From contig JALHMS010000018.1 in the NCBI GenBank assembly GCA_022843925.1, positions 14,404-78,403 on the forward strand: a stretch of 64,000 nt of DNA, in the 5' to 3' direction. The notes below the pieces were generated by a model that was given only the letters and a program-made list of their open reading frames with translations, had not been told where the DNA came from and searched no databases. Within the stretch, counting starts at the first letter, position 1, and every line of letters starts with the position of its first letter. Position numbers and translations under genes: made by a program. The stretch is from Burkholderiales bacterium. Lineage in GTDB: Bacteria > Pseudomonadota > Gammaproteobacteria > Burkholderiales > Ga0077523. Positions 27,590 to 36,505 of the stretch are shown here, one piece after another.

Positions 27590-29127
27590 TCCTGCAGCTG
27601 GTCCGCCGTCTGCCGCGCTTCACCGCGAGCCCCTCGATCCGGGTGTCTCTCGGCATGAGCTCGCTCGTGGTGGCCATGCTGCTGCTGCTCGATCTCGCGT
27701 TCGGCGTGCTGCCGGATCCGTCGGGCATCACCCGACAGTGGCGGGAGCGCATCGCCGAGAACCTCGCGATCCAGACTGCCGCCTTCGTGAACACGGGCGA
27801 TGCGCAACCGCTCGAGCAGGTGTTCCGGGACCAGCTCGCACGCGAAAAGAGCCTGTTGGCGGTGACGGTCGAGCGTCGCGACGGGCAGATCCTGGCGCAC
27901 GCCTCGAACCAGCTGCGTCACCAGCCCCGGAACCAGGATGCGGCCGGCGACGACGTCCGGGTGCCGTTGTCGTCGGCGGGTGAACCGTGGGGCACGCTGC
28001 ACGTCCGGTTCGAACGCCTGGGGCCCCGCACACCTTGGCAATGGATGCTGCACCCGCCCGTGCTGATCGTGACGGCGCTGGGCGCCGGCAGCTTCATCGC
28101 GTTCGCTCTCTACATGCGCCGGATCCTGGCACACCTCGATCCGTCCACAGCGATTCCCGACCGCGTGCGGAGCGCCTTCGACGTCTTCTCGGGGGGGGTG
28201 ATGATCCTCGACACGCAGGGTCGGGTGATGCTCGCCAACGCCGCGCTGCGATCCTGGATGGGCGCCACCGACGCGGAGCGGCTGCTGGGCCGCGCGGTCG
28301 AGACCGTGCCGTGGTTCGGGAAGGCGCTGCCCGCCGCGCGTGCCGAACACCCGTGGGTACGGGCCATCGAGTCGGGAACGGTGCGCGAAAACGACCATCT
28401 CGAGTTCGACCGGGACACCGATGCGCCGGTGAAAGTGATCGCGAACAGCGCGCCGATCCTCGACGGCGCGGGCAAGGTGCGGGGATGTCTCGTCACGCTG
28501 GACAACGTCACGCATCTCGACAGCCTGAACAACCAGCTTCTCGCGTCGATGACGGCACTGATGCAGACCAAGGAAGAGGTCGAGCGCAAGAACGAGGAGC
28601 TGCTGCGCCTGGCGACGCGGGATCCGCTCACGGGTTGCCTCAACCGGCGGGCGCTGTTCGAGAAGCTCGACGCGCTGTTCATCGAGGCGCGCGATCGCGG
28701 TCTGCCGCTCTGCTGCATCATGACCGACATCGACCACTTCAAGTCCTTCAACGACCGGCACGGGCACGCGGTGGGCGACCAGGTGCTGCAGTCGACGTCG
28801 CAGCGTCTGGCCGGGGCCCTTCGCGACATGGATGTGCTGGCGCGGTACGGCGGCGAGGAGTTCTGCATCGTGCTGCCGGGCGTGACGCTGGAGCAGGCGC
28901 AGGCGGTCGCCGAGCGGCTCCGCAGCGATGTGGAGGCACTGGCGGGCTCGTCGATCCGGTCGACGCGCGATCTGAAGGTGACGTCGAGTTTCGGACTCTC
29001 GATCTTCGAGCCCGGCATCACGGATCCGTCGGAACTGATCGATCGCGCCGACCAGGCGCTCTACGCCGCGAAGAAGGGCGGGCGGAACTGCGTGCGGGTC
29101 TTCGACGGGACCGCCGAGGCCGCCTGA
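27586..29127 (+). CDS. Membrane diguanylate cyclase (PAS-GGDEF), 513 aa
   Basis: Makes cyclic di-GMP from two GTP. Order: membrane helix (about 21-42), periplasmic sensor of about 110 residues, second helix (about 157-177), PAS-like domain (about 190-310), coiled coil (about 320-342), GGDEF domain. The active loop is GGEEF (422-426), which is catalytically competent, and RxxD (RDMD) five residues earlier is an intact product-inhibition I-site. The GTG start at 27586 overlaps the giant protein's stop as GTGA and has AGGGGAG 9 nt upstream, so it is translated with the operon. The context suggests that its c-di-GMP output is tied to display of the giant protein. It converges on the HDOD gene. 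Confidence 0.95.
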   Translation: MILQLVRRLPRFTASPSIRVSLGMSSLVVAMLLLLDLAFGVLPDPSGITRQWRERIAENLAIQTAAFVNTGDAQPLEQVFRDQLAREKSLLAVTVERRDGQILAHASNQLRHQPRNQDAAGDDVRVPLSSAGEPWGTLHVRFERLGPRTPWQWMLHPPVLIVTALGAGSFIAFALYMRRILAHLDPSTAIPDRVRSAFDVFSGGVMILDTQGRVMLANAALRSWMGATDAERLLGRAVETVPWFGKALPAARAEHPWVRAIESGTVRENDHLEFDRDTDAPVKVIANSAPILDGAGKVRGCLVTLDNVTHLDSLNNQLLASMTALMQTKEEVERKNEELLRLATRDPLTGCLNRRALFEKLDALFIEARDRGLPLCCIMTDIDHFKSFNDRHGHAVGDQVLQSTSQRLAGALRDMDVLARYGGEEFCIVLPGVTLEQAQAVAERLRSDVEALAGSSIRSTRDLKVTSSFGLSIFEPGITDPSELIDRADQALYAAKKGGRNCVRVFDGTAEAA

Positions 29128-29154
29128 GATCCCCGGATACTCCCGGCCCGACGA

Positions 29155-30108
29155 CTACCGGAACAGCTGCTCGGTCGCGGAAAGGTTGGCCGCGACCTCG
29201 GCGCGCACGGCGGGCAGGCATTCCGGCGTGAGGCCGCTGATGGCCCAGGCCTTCGGATCGATCTGCGCGACGCACGCCGCCGCGAGACGCTCGTCCGACC
29301 GCCCGTGGGCAAGCATGGCGCCGATGTGCAGCAGGGAAGCCTCCAGGCCGTGGGCGCCGGCCGACTGCGGGGCGATCTGATGGCGGATCGCGATGCCGAA
29401 GCATGCCGGCAACCGCCACGCGTCGGCGAGCGCGCCACCCACCTCGGCGTGGTCGCATCCGATCGTTTCGCGCTCGATCGCGGCCAACGTCCACGGCTGG
29501 GCCGCCGAGCTTTCCATCGCCGCCGCTGCCGGCCCGGGCACCTTGTGGAAGAGAACCATGTGCCCGATGTCGCTCAGCAGACCTTCGGTGAACACTCTTC
29601 CCACGTCGACCAGCGCGCCGGCGCGTGCCAGCGCTGCCGCAGCGAGTCCCCGGTAGACACTGCCGCGCCAGAAGGCGGCCACGTCGACCTGCGCAGGGTC
29701 GATGCGCTGGAAGGTGGTCGCCACGGCCGTGGCGAGCACGAGATCGTGCACCTGGAACATGCCGAGAAGCGACACCGCGCGGGACACCGACTCGATGCGA
29801 CCGCTGAATCCCCAGAAGGCGCTGTTCACCAGCTTCAGGATCCGTGCGGTCGTCGCGGGGTCGGCCGAGATGACGCGGGCGAGATCGCGCGCGGTGGTAT
29901 CGGGGTCCTCGACCACGTCCTTCACCTTCAGGAAGACATCGGGAAGGGTCAGCAGATCGAGACTGCCACCGACGAGCGATTCGGCCCGGTGGCGGAGCGG
30001 AACGGCGGGACAGGCAGGACTGGGATCGGCGAGCACGGATGGGATCTCTTGGCGTAGGGGCCCCGGCCGGATTCGCGGCGGAGGCACTTGATGTCCGGTT
30101 GTCGGCAC
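29155..30108 (-). CDS. HDOD domain protein, 317 aa
   Basis: HDOD is an HD-related output domain found in bacterial signalling proteins, usually without the metal-binding HD pair. Seen: LPDVFLKVKDVVEDPDTTAR, ISADPATTARILKLVNSAFW and VSRAVSLLGMFQVHDLVLA (classic HDOD core, residues about 45-140), then GLLSDIGHMVLFHKVPG. The N-terminal about 40 residues are proline-rich and poorly conserved. GTG 30108 is the longest start; GTG at about 30037 is an alternative with a purine-rich site upstream. It faces the diguanylate cyclase with a 27-bp gap, and a link to c-di-GMP signalling is plausible but unproven. Confidence 0.87.
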   Translation of the reverse strand: MPTTGHQVPPPRIRPGPLRQEIPSVLADPSPACPAVPLRHRAESLVGGSLDLLTLPDVFLKVKDVVEDPDTTARDLARVISADPATTARILKLVNSAFWGFSGRIESVSRAVSLLGMFQVHDLVLATAVATTFQRIDPAQVDVAAFWRGSVYRGLAAAALARAGALVDVGRVFTEGLLSDIGHMVLFHKVPGPAAAAMESSAAQPWTLAAIERETIGCDHAEVGGALADAWRLPACFGIAIRHQIAPQSAGAHGLEASLLHIGAMLAHGRSDERLAAACVAQIDPKAWAISGLTPECLPAVRAEVAANLSATEQLFR

Positions 30109-30208
30109 GAAGACCCCGTGCCTGAAGCGCGGGCGCTGCCGGCAACGGTGAATTCGGGGGCGTTCGCTGCTAACCTTTCGGCTTTACGAACAACCCTGGA
30201 ATACCGCC

Positions 30209-30634
30209 GTGGCCCAATCCAACGAAGACCGCATGGAAGCGGAGATGGACGCCAATGATCTTTTCCGCGAGGAGGTCGTGACCGACCGCCGAGTGGGGAC
30301 CATCCGCGTGCTGCAACCGATCACCAGCGCCGGCACCAACGACCCTTCACGCCGCCCCCAGTACATCGGCGAGGCGCAGATCATGACCTCGGTCGGCGCC
30401 CTGCCGCTGTCGTTCGAACTGCCGGACGAATCCCTCGCCGCCGCCGTGGCCGGTTACGGTGCCGCCGCCAAGGAAGCGATGGATCGCGCGATGCGCGAGA
30501 TCCAGGAGATGCGTCGGCAGGCGGCGTCCTCCATCGTCGTCCCCGGCGCGGGCGGTGGCCCCGCCCTGGGCGGTGGCGGATTCGGTGGCGGCGGGTTCGG
30601 CGGTCCCGGTCGCGGCAAGATCCAGATGCCGTGA
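30209..30634 (+). CDS. Conserved hypothetical protein with Gly-rich tail, 141 aa
   Basis: No domain that I can name. It has an acidic N-terminus (MEAEMDANDLFREE), a compact middle (TDRRVGTIRVLQPITSAGTN and QIMTSVGALPLSFELPDESL), an amphipathic helix (KEAMDRAMREIQEMRRQAAS) and a glycine-rich tail ending KIQMP. There is no signal peptide or membrane helix, so it is probably cytosolic. It resembles small conserved hypotheticals of betaproteobacteria from memory, not from a search. Start: GTG 30209, or ATG 30233 eight codons later. Plus-strand order with the SDR gene (34-bp gap) suggests co-transcription. Confidence 0.8.
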   Translation: MAQSNEDRMEAEMDANDLFREEVVTDRRVGTIRVLQPITSAGTNDPSRRPQYIGEAQIMTSVGALPLSFELPDESLAAAVAGYGAAAKEAMDRAMREIQEMRRQAASSIVVPGAGGGPALGGGGFGGGGFGGPGRGKIQMP

Positions 30635-30668
30635 CCGCCCCACCCTTCTCCAGTCACGGGAGCACCCG

Positions 30669-31415
30669 TTGAAGAAATCCATGATCGTGACCGGCGGCAG
30701 CCGGGGCATCGGCGCTGCCGTCGCCCGGCTCGCCGCCCAGCGCGGCTACGCGGTGTGCATCGCCTACCGTTCCGATGCCGAGGCGGCAGCCAGCGTCGTC
30801 GAGGACATCGTCACCCACGGCGGCGTGGCCCTGGCGGTGAAGGCGGACACCGGCGTGGAGGCCGATGTCCGGCGCCTCTTCGATGCGGCACAGGCCGCCT
30901 TCGGCCCCATCGACGCGCTGGTCAACAATGCCGGCATCCTCGAGCAGCAGGCGCGCGTCGAGGCGATCGATGCCGCGCGCCTGTCGCGCGTCTTCGGCAC
31001 CAACGTGATCGGCGTGTTCCTGTGCTCGGCCGAGGCCGTACGGCGGATGTCGACGAAGCACGGTGGCCGCGGCGGCAGCATCGTCAACGTGTCGTCGCGC
31101 GCGTCCCGCCTGGGCTCACCGGGCGAGTACGTCGACTACGCGGCATCGAAGGCGGCCGTCGACACGCTCACGATCGGCCTCGCGAAGGAGGTCGCCACCG
31201 AAGGCATCCGCGTGAATGCCGTGAGTCCCGGCCTCATCCACACCGAGATCCATGCCCGCGGAGGGGAGCCCGGGCGCGTCGACCGCCTCGCGAAGGGGGT
31301 GCCGATGCAGCGCGGCGGAACGGCCGAGGAAGTCGCGGCCGCGGTCCTCTGGCTCGCCTCCGACGAGGCCACGTACTGCACCGGTTCCAACATCGACGTG
31401 GCCGGAGGGCGCTAG
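30669..31415 (+). CDS. Short-chain dehydrogenase/reductase (SDR), 248 aa
   Basis: NAD(P)-dependent oxidoreductase of the classical SDR family. Motifs: cofactor loop TGGSRGIG at the N-terminus, NNAG (residues about 85), catalytic Ser in NVSSRAS, YxxxK as YAASK, and NAVSPGLIHTEI after it. The C-terminus (YCTGSNIDVAGGR) is the usual SDR end. TTG 30669 is chosen because GGGAG lies 7 nt upstream; ATG 30681 would shorten it by four residues. The basic residue in the first loop and CIAYRSD at the end of beta-2 suggest NADPH, but that is inference. The substrate is unknown. Confidence 0.93.
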   Translation: MKKSMIVTGGSRGIGAAVARLAAQRGYAVCIAYRSDAEAAASVVEDIVTHGGVALAVKADTGVEADVRRLFDAAQAAFGPIDALVNNAGILEQQARVEAIDAARLSRVFGTNVIGVFLCSAEAVRRMSTKHGGRGGSIVNVSSRASRLGSPGEYVDYAASKAAVDTLTIGLAKEVATEGIRVNAVSPGLIHTEIHARGGEPGRVDRLAKGVPMQRGGTAEEVAAAVLWLASDEATYCTGSNIDVAGGR

Positions 31416-31509
31416 GAATTTCTCCGTCGTTCCCCGGAACGCCACCGTGACGCCGTTGCCGAAGGCGCGCAGTCCGACTTCCATCCCTGCATCCTTCAGG
31501 AGGTTTCCC

Positions 31510-32049
31510 ATGTCATTCCGCACGCTCGTCACCGCCTGCTCCCTGCTCGTCGCGGGCACCGCCCAGGCACAGCACTTCGAGATCCCCAAGGCCGCCTTCG
31601 GCATGGAACACTGCCTCCAGGCGGTGATGAACCGGTTCCCGTCCCACGTGAAGTCGGTGGAGATGGAATCGAAGAACGGCCGACTGAGCTACGAGTTCGA
31701 GATCAAGACGGTGATGGGGGGCGTCGAGTGGGACGTCGAGTGCAGCGCCGACACCGGGGAGATCACCCAGGTGGAGCGCGACGTGAAGCCGGATGATCCA
31801 GCCTTCCGCGATGTGGCGCGCGTCTCCGAGTCCGACGCGCTCGCGATCGCGATCGGGCGGGTACCCGGGACCTTGCGGGAGATCGAGTACGAAGTCGCTC
31901 CGGACGGGGGCGCCTGGTACGAGTTCACGCTGCAACTGAAGGACGGTACGACGACGGAAGTGATGGTCAACGCCATCACGGGCGACGTGCTGGGCGTGGA
32001 CGACGAGCGGGAGGAGCGCGAGTTCTACCGCATCGGCGGCGACGACTGA
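31510..32049 (+). CDS. Exported PepSY-like domain protein, 179 aa
   Basis: Small secreted or periplasmic protein with signal peptide MSFRTLVTACSLLVAGTAQA. Two PepSY-like units follow: VKSVEMESKNGRLSYEFEIK...DTGEITQVERD (residues about 50-95) and REIEYEVAPDGGAWYEFTLQ...ITGDVLGVDDE (about 120-170). PepSY domains often inhibit or modulate proteases or act as periplasmic ligand binders. ATG 31510 has an excellent AGGAGG site 7 nt upstream. Two Cys residues (EHC and VEC) could form a disulphide. Alone in a 94-bp to 58-bp spaced position, it gives no operon clue. Confidence 0.85.
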   Translation: MSFRTLVTACSLLVAGTAQAQHFEIPKAAFGMEHCLQAVMNRFPSHVKSVEMESKNGRLSYEFEIKTVMGGVEWDVECSADTGEITQVERDVKPDDPAFRDVARVSESDALAIAIGRVPGTLREIEYEVAPDGGAWYEFTLQLKDGTTTEVMVNAITGDVLGVDDEREEREFYRIGGDD

Positions 32050-32107
32050 CCCTCGCCGCAGCGGGCGGATGGCCGCAGCGTCGTCCGCCGCTTCGGGAGT
32101 CGACACG

Positions 32108-32317
32108 TCAGAGGTCGAGAACCCACGTCAGCACCTGCTTGGCGATGAAGCCGAGCATGCCGAAGGCAAGCACGAAGAAGAGGACGAAGGTGCCGAGGCG
32201 GCCCGCCTTCGATTCCCGCGCCAGGTTCCAGATGATGAAGAGCATGAAGACGATGAAGCCGCCGAGTCCGAAGGTGAGCCCGAACTCGGAAACCTGCTCT
32301 TCGGTGAACCCGAACAT
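32108..32317 (-). CDS. DUF2788 family small membrane protein, 69 aa
   Basis: Two hydrophobic helices (FGLGGFIVFMLFIIWNL and TFVLFFVLAFGMLGFIAKQV) linked by the conserved ARESKAGRLG loop, the pattern of DUF2788 proteins, which have no assigned function. Its position 9 bp after the DUF2189 stop on the same strand suggests it ends the addB-addA-DUF2189 transcript. Confidence 0.85.
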   Translation of the reverse strand: MFGFTEEQVSEFGLTFGLGGFIVFMLFIIWNLARESKAGRLGTFVLFFVLAFGMLGFIAKQVLTWVLDL

Positions 32318-32326
32318 CAGCCGGTC

Positions 32327-33124
32327 TCAGTGACGCAACGGCACGCGGTCCGCGTCGATCAGTTCGCGGTACGCGTGCCACGTGGCGTGGCCGATCACCG
32401 GAATCGCCACGATGAAGCCGAGAAGGGCGGTCGCGATCGACAGCGCCGTCGCGACCATGATGATCGCCGCCCAGACGGCCATCGCCATCGGGTTGTCGCC
32501 GACGGCACGGGCGCTGGCGAGCAGCGCAGACCGCAGGGCGATCTCGCGCTCCAGCAGCAGGGGCGGCGACACCGCGGTCAGCGCGAAGACGAGCGCAGAA
32601 CCCAGCCCGCCCAGCACCACCCACATCAGGAAGGCGAGCGATCCCTGCTCGACGACGGCGTAGCGCACGAACGCGATGGGCGTGTCGATGCGCTGGTGCA
32701 CGAACAATCCGAACAGCAGCGACGACGCCAGGACCCACGCCGTCCCCGCGGCGAGCAGCAGCAGCCCGAGCCAGACGAGCGGCCGCGTTCCGCGCCGCCA
32801 GGCAGCGATCGCGTGGGACAGCGTCGGGCGTTCGCCGAGCCCGCGGCGTCGGCTGATCTCGTACAGGCCCGTGGCGAGGATCGGCCCGATCAGGACGAAC
32901 CCCGAGAACGCCCCGGGGAGCAGCGGCAGGAAGCGCAGTGCCAGCGCGAGGATGGCGAGACCGCCAAGCGTCACGAGCAGGCCGTGCGCACCGCTCGCCA
33001 GGGGCGTCGCCAGAAAATCCCGCCAGCCGAGAGCGAGCCAGTGCAGCGGGCGAAGCGTGTCGACGGCGCGCACGCCGGGCTCGGTGGGGCCGGCAGCGGA
33101 GGAGGCAATGGATCTGTCGTTCAT
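32327..33124 (-). CDS. DUF2189 family membrane protein, 265 aa
   Basis: Inner-membrane protein with about six hydrophobic segments in the DUF2189 pattern, for example LALGWRDFLATPLAS near the N-terminus, FSGFVLIGPILATGLYEISRR and IPVIGHATWHAYRELID at the end. The family has no established activity; some members sit near cytochrome or c-type oxidase genes. ATG 33124 was chosen because the conserved region begins soon after; the longer reading frame upstream runs through addA. It follows addA by 20 bp on the same strand. Confidence 0.88.
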   Translation of the reverse strand: MNDRSIASSAAGPTEPGVRAVDTLRPLHWLALGWRDFLATPLASGAHGLLVTLGGLAILALALRFLPLLPGAFSGFVLIGPILATGLYEISRRRGLGERPTLSHAIAAWRRGTRPLVWLGLLLLAAGTAWVLASSLLFGLFVHQRIDTPIAFVRYAVVEQGSLAFLMWVVLGGLGSALVFALTAVSPPLLLEREIALRSALLASARAVGDNPMAMAVWAAIIMVATALSIATALLGFIVAIPVIGHATWHAYRELIDADRVPLRH

Positions 33125-33144
33125 GGCATGAGGCTCCCTGTCGA

Positions 33145-36100
33145 TCATGCGCCGCCGGTGCCGACATCGCCAGCCGCCGATGCCGGCGTCAAGGGGACCT
33201 CTTCGTGGAGCCCTCCCGCGAACACGAGCATGGCCCGGACGGGACGATCGGGGATGAGCGACCGCAGGGCCCGCGCGTACTCGTCCATCTGCGGCCGATG
33301 GGCGGCCACGGCGACCGGCAGTTCGTCGGCGCGGGGCGGCGCCCCGGTCTTGTAGTCGAGCACCCAGACCTCGTCCGCGAACTCCACCACGCGGTCCATC
33401 CGCCGAAGTTCGCCGGCGGCACCGATGAATGCGAGCTCGTTGCGGGCCCGGACATGGTTCGCGGGGTCGAAGAAGCGCCGCAGTGCCGGGGTTGCCAGGA
33501 TCTCGCGCGCCGCCGCGAGCAGCGGTGCGAACACGGTCTCGCTCACACCGAGCCGCGAACGGAGCCAGTCGGGATCGCCGATGGCAGCTGGCGGAGCGAG
33601 CTGCTCGAGCAACCAGTGGATGCGTTCCCCGCGCTCGGTGTCGGGGGTCGCGTCCGCGTTGCCGCTTGTGCCCACGGGCTGCGGTGCGGCCCACGCAGCC
33701 GGCGCGGACGGCGGCGCCCCGTGCACTTCCGCGGCGCGCCTGTTCGCCAGCGCCGCGGCGGAGGCGTCCAGGGCGTCACCGGACACGGCACCGGCATCGG
33801 CGGTCGCGCCCAGCGCCGCCTCGATGCGGCGATACCACGTCACGGCCTGGCTGCGCCTCGCACCCTCGCTGCCGCTCACGACGAGCGCCTGCTTCGCGCG
33901 GGTCATCGCGACGTAGAGGACGTTCAGCTCCTCGCGCTCGGCCCGGACGGCCTCGTCCGCGATCAGCGTCGCGCGGGACACCCCCTCCTCACCCGACCGA
34001 GTCAGCAGCGAGAAATGCCGCGGCCGTTCGTCGTCCGGCGCCCAGTCCACCAGCGATCGATACGCCTCGCTCCTGGGTGTCCGATGCGCGTCGATGAGGA
34101 AGACGATCGGGGCCTCGAGCCCCTTCGCGCCGTGGACGGTGAGGATGCGCACCGCGTCGCCCGCTTCGTCCGTGACGCCCTCGTCCGGCGCCTCGTCGCC
34201 CTCGCCGTCGCGCAGTTCGTCGAGCGAATCGAGGAAACGCGGCAGGCTCGGATAGCGGCCCGCGTCGAGCGTGAGTGCCAGTTCGAGGAACGCCCGCAGG
34301 TTCGCCGCAGTGGCATCGCGCAGCGCCTCGGGCGCAGCGGCGCGGCAGCGGTTCGCGAGGTCGGCCTCGAAGAAGATGCGGTCGAGCAGATCGTGCACCG
34401 GGAGGCGATCGGCGACCTCGAGCCAACGCGCGAGCAGCGCATGGGCGCGGGCCAACCGCGGTCCGGCGTCGCCGGCAGCCACGAGTGCTTCGAGCCGCCC
34501 CCACCATCCGGCACCCGGGCCCCGCGCGAGCCGGATGAGATCACCGTCGGTGCACGAGAAGGCCGCGGAGCGGAGCGCGCGCGCGAGGTGGAGATCCGCG
34601 AACGGCGTGACGAGGAAACGCAACAGCGAAACGAGGTCGCCGATCTCGAGCCGGTCGAGCAGCCCGCCGCTGCGGGCGGTGACGAACGGGATGCGCGCGG
34701 CGCGCAGCGCATCCTCGAAGAGCCGCAGATGGGTGCGGCTTCGCGCGAGGAGCATCACGTCGGCGTACCGCGCGACGCGCATCCGTCCGCCGACCCGGAC
34801 CTCCCACGCGCCGACGATCGCCGCGATGCGTTCTGCCACGGCCATGGCTTCCAGATGTCGCGCGCGGAGTTCCTCGTCGGGCAACGGCCTGGTGAGCGGG
34901 TCGCGCAGCGTGCCGTCCGTCACGGTTTCGGATGCCGTGGTCGGTGCCTCACGCGCGAGCGGCAGCAGTTCGACGCGTCCCGGCAGTGCCAGCTCGTGCG
35001 AGGTGTGCGCGGTGAACCCGGGGTACTCCGGCCGGCCGTCGAACACGGCGTTGACCATCGCGATGACGGCGGGAGCGCAGCGGCGCGAGGCGTTCTGTCC
35101 GAGCGGCACGGCGCCGTAGCGATCGATCAGCCACTGCGCGGCGCGGTCGAACAGGCGCGCCTCCGCGCGACGGAAGCGGTAGATCGACTGTTTGGGATCG
35201 CCCACCAGGAACACCGTCGGATGACGGTCGGCCTCGTCGGACGCTTCGAGCCACGCGCGGAGCGTCTGCCATTGCAGCGGATTCGTATCCTGGAACTCGT
35301 CGACGAGGATGTGCCGGTACCGGGCGTCGATGCGATGGAGCAGGTAGGCCGCGTGGTCGGGATGCCTCACCAGCTGGCGCACGCGCCACTCGGCGTCGGT
35401 GAAGTCGATCTGCGATCGCGCCTCCATCACGCGCCGATAGGCATCGACGAGGGCGGCGCCGCATCGCAGGGCGGCGGCCTGCGTGCGGAAGATGTCCTGC
35501 TCGGCGAGCGCGTCGCGGGCGGCGCCGAAGCGATCCGCCAACCGCGCGTGGAGGTCGAGGAACCGGGTCTGGCCCTCGACGCCGAGTCGCTTCTCGCCGG
35601 CGCCGGACGCCTTGCGCACAACGGGTGTGCCCTTCTCGGTGAAGATGGCGCGGCAGGCGGCGTCGAGGAATACGGCACCGTCCTCGGCTGCGAGCGCTTC
35701 CTTCATCGCCGCGATGCGAGGCGCCTCCCTCGTCCCCTCGTGCTGTTCCAGATACCCGAGATAAGCCTGCATGCGTGCCCGCAACAGGTCGTCGGCTGCG
35801 ATCTCGCCCGCGACATCCGCATCCGTCCCGACCGACATCCCGGCCTCGATCGCGGAGAGCGCCGCGCCGACGGCATCCTCCTCCCCATCGGTGAAGGCCC
35901 ACCACTCCGCACGGCGCTGCCACACCCGCATGCAGAGCGCTTTCGCACCACTCAGTCCATAGCGTTCGACGAGCGTGGAGAACGACCGCCCGGGCTCGTC
36001 GTCGGGGCGGCGGGCCTGCCCGGTCACGAAGGCGCGCCACGCCTCTTCCAGCAGGGGCGACGTGCGGTCGGCGAGGGTGAGCGCACCCGCCGCTTCGTCG

Positions 36101-36495
36101 AGCGGCGCGCGTTCGAGCAGTTCGAGGAACCACCCATGGAACGTATTGATCGTGACGCCCGGACGCGCGTCGAGCACGCGCTCGAAGAGACCCCGCGCCC
36201 CGGGGACCAGCGAGCGTGCCGCATCGGCGTCGAGTTGCCGTTCGACGAGGAATGCGACGATCGCGGCGTCGTCCGCCCGGGCAAGCTGGCGCAGCCACTC
36301 CTCGAGGCGCGCGCGCATCTCCTGCGCGGCTTTCCGCGTGAACGTGATCGCGAGGATCTCCGACGGCGCCGCACCCGCGAGCAGCAGCCGCAGGATCCGC
36401 GAGACGAGGAGCCAGGTCTTGCCCGATCCGGCACAGGCCTCGACCACGACGCTGGCGCGGGGGTCCAGTGCGCGCTTCGCTTCGGCTTCGTTCAT
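33145..36495 (-). CDS. addA: AddA-type UvrD-family helicase-nuclease, 1116 aa
   Basis: Helicase-nuclease subunit for processing double-strand breaks before RecA loading. Superfamily 1A motifs: Walker A ACAGSGKTWLL near the N-terminus, AITFTRKAAQEMRAR, VDEFQDTNPLQWQ (Walker B), VGDPKQSIYRFRRAE, TVHGAKGLEAPIVF and YVAMTRAKQALVV. A C-terminal PD-(D/E)XK nuclease is present (MDRVVEFADEVWVLDYKTG), which separates AddA from plain UvrD. The length suits the AddA family. ATG 36495 starts the conserved N-terminus and lies 10 bp after addB. Together with AddB it replaces RecBCD. Confidence 0.94.
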   Translation of the reverse strand: MNEAEAKRALDPRASVVVEACAGSGKTWLLVSRILRLLLAGAAPSEILAITFTRKAAQEMRARLEEWLRQLARADDAAIVAFLVERQLDADAARSLVPGARGLFERVLDARPGVTINTFHGWFLELLERAPLDEAAGALTLADRTSPLLEEAWRAFVTGQARRPDDEPGRSFSTLVERYGLSGAKALCMRVWQRRAEWWAFTDGEEDAVGAALSAIEAGMSVGTDADVAGEIAADDLLRARMQAYLGYLEQHEGTREAPRIAAMKEALAAEDGAVFLDAACRAIFTEKGTPVVRKASGAGEKRLGVEGQTRFLDLHARLADRFGAARDALAEQDIFRTQAAALRCGAALVDAYRRVMEARSQIDFTDAEWRVRQLVRHPDHAAYLLHRIDARYRHILVDEFQDTNPLQWQTLRAWLEASDEADRHPTVFLVGDPKQSIYRFRRAEARLFDRAAQWLIDRYGAVPLGQNASRRCAPAVIAMVNAVFDGRPEYPGFTAHTSHELALPGRVELLPLAREAPTTASETVTDGTLRDPLTRPLPDEELRARHLEAMAVAERIAAIVGAWEVRVGGRMRVARYADVMLLARSRTHLRLFEDALRAARIPFVTARSGGLLDRLEIGDLVSLLRFLVTPFADLHLARALRSAAFSCTDGDLIRLARGPGAGWWGRLEALVAAGDAGPRLARAHALLARWLEVADRLPVHDLLDRIFFEADLANRCRAAAPEALRDATAANLRAFLELALTLDAGRYPSLPRFLDSLDELRDGEGDEAPDEGVTDEAGDAVRILTVHGAKGLEAPIVFLIDAHRTPRSEAYRSLVDWAPDDERPRHFSLLTRSGEEGVSRATLIADEAVRAEREELNVLYVAMTRAKQALVVSGSEGARRSQAVTWYRRIEAALGATADAGAVSGDALDASAAALANRRAAEVHGAPPSAPAAWAAPQPVGTSGNADATPDTERGERIHWLLEQLAPPAAIGDPDWLRSRLGVSETVFAPLLAAAREILATPALRRFFDPANHVRARNELAFIGAAGELRRMDRVVEFADEVWVLDYKTGAPPRADELPVAVAAHRPQMDEYARALRSLIPDRPVRAMLVFAGGLHEEVPLTPASAAGDVGTGGA

Positions 36496-36505
36496 GTCCG
36501 GTGGC

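Noticed and set aside
8358-29127. Type I secretion system for an RTX adhesin
   Set aside because: No ABC ATPase, no outer-membrane TolC gene and no GGxGxD repeats at the C-terminus of the giant protein.
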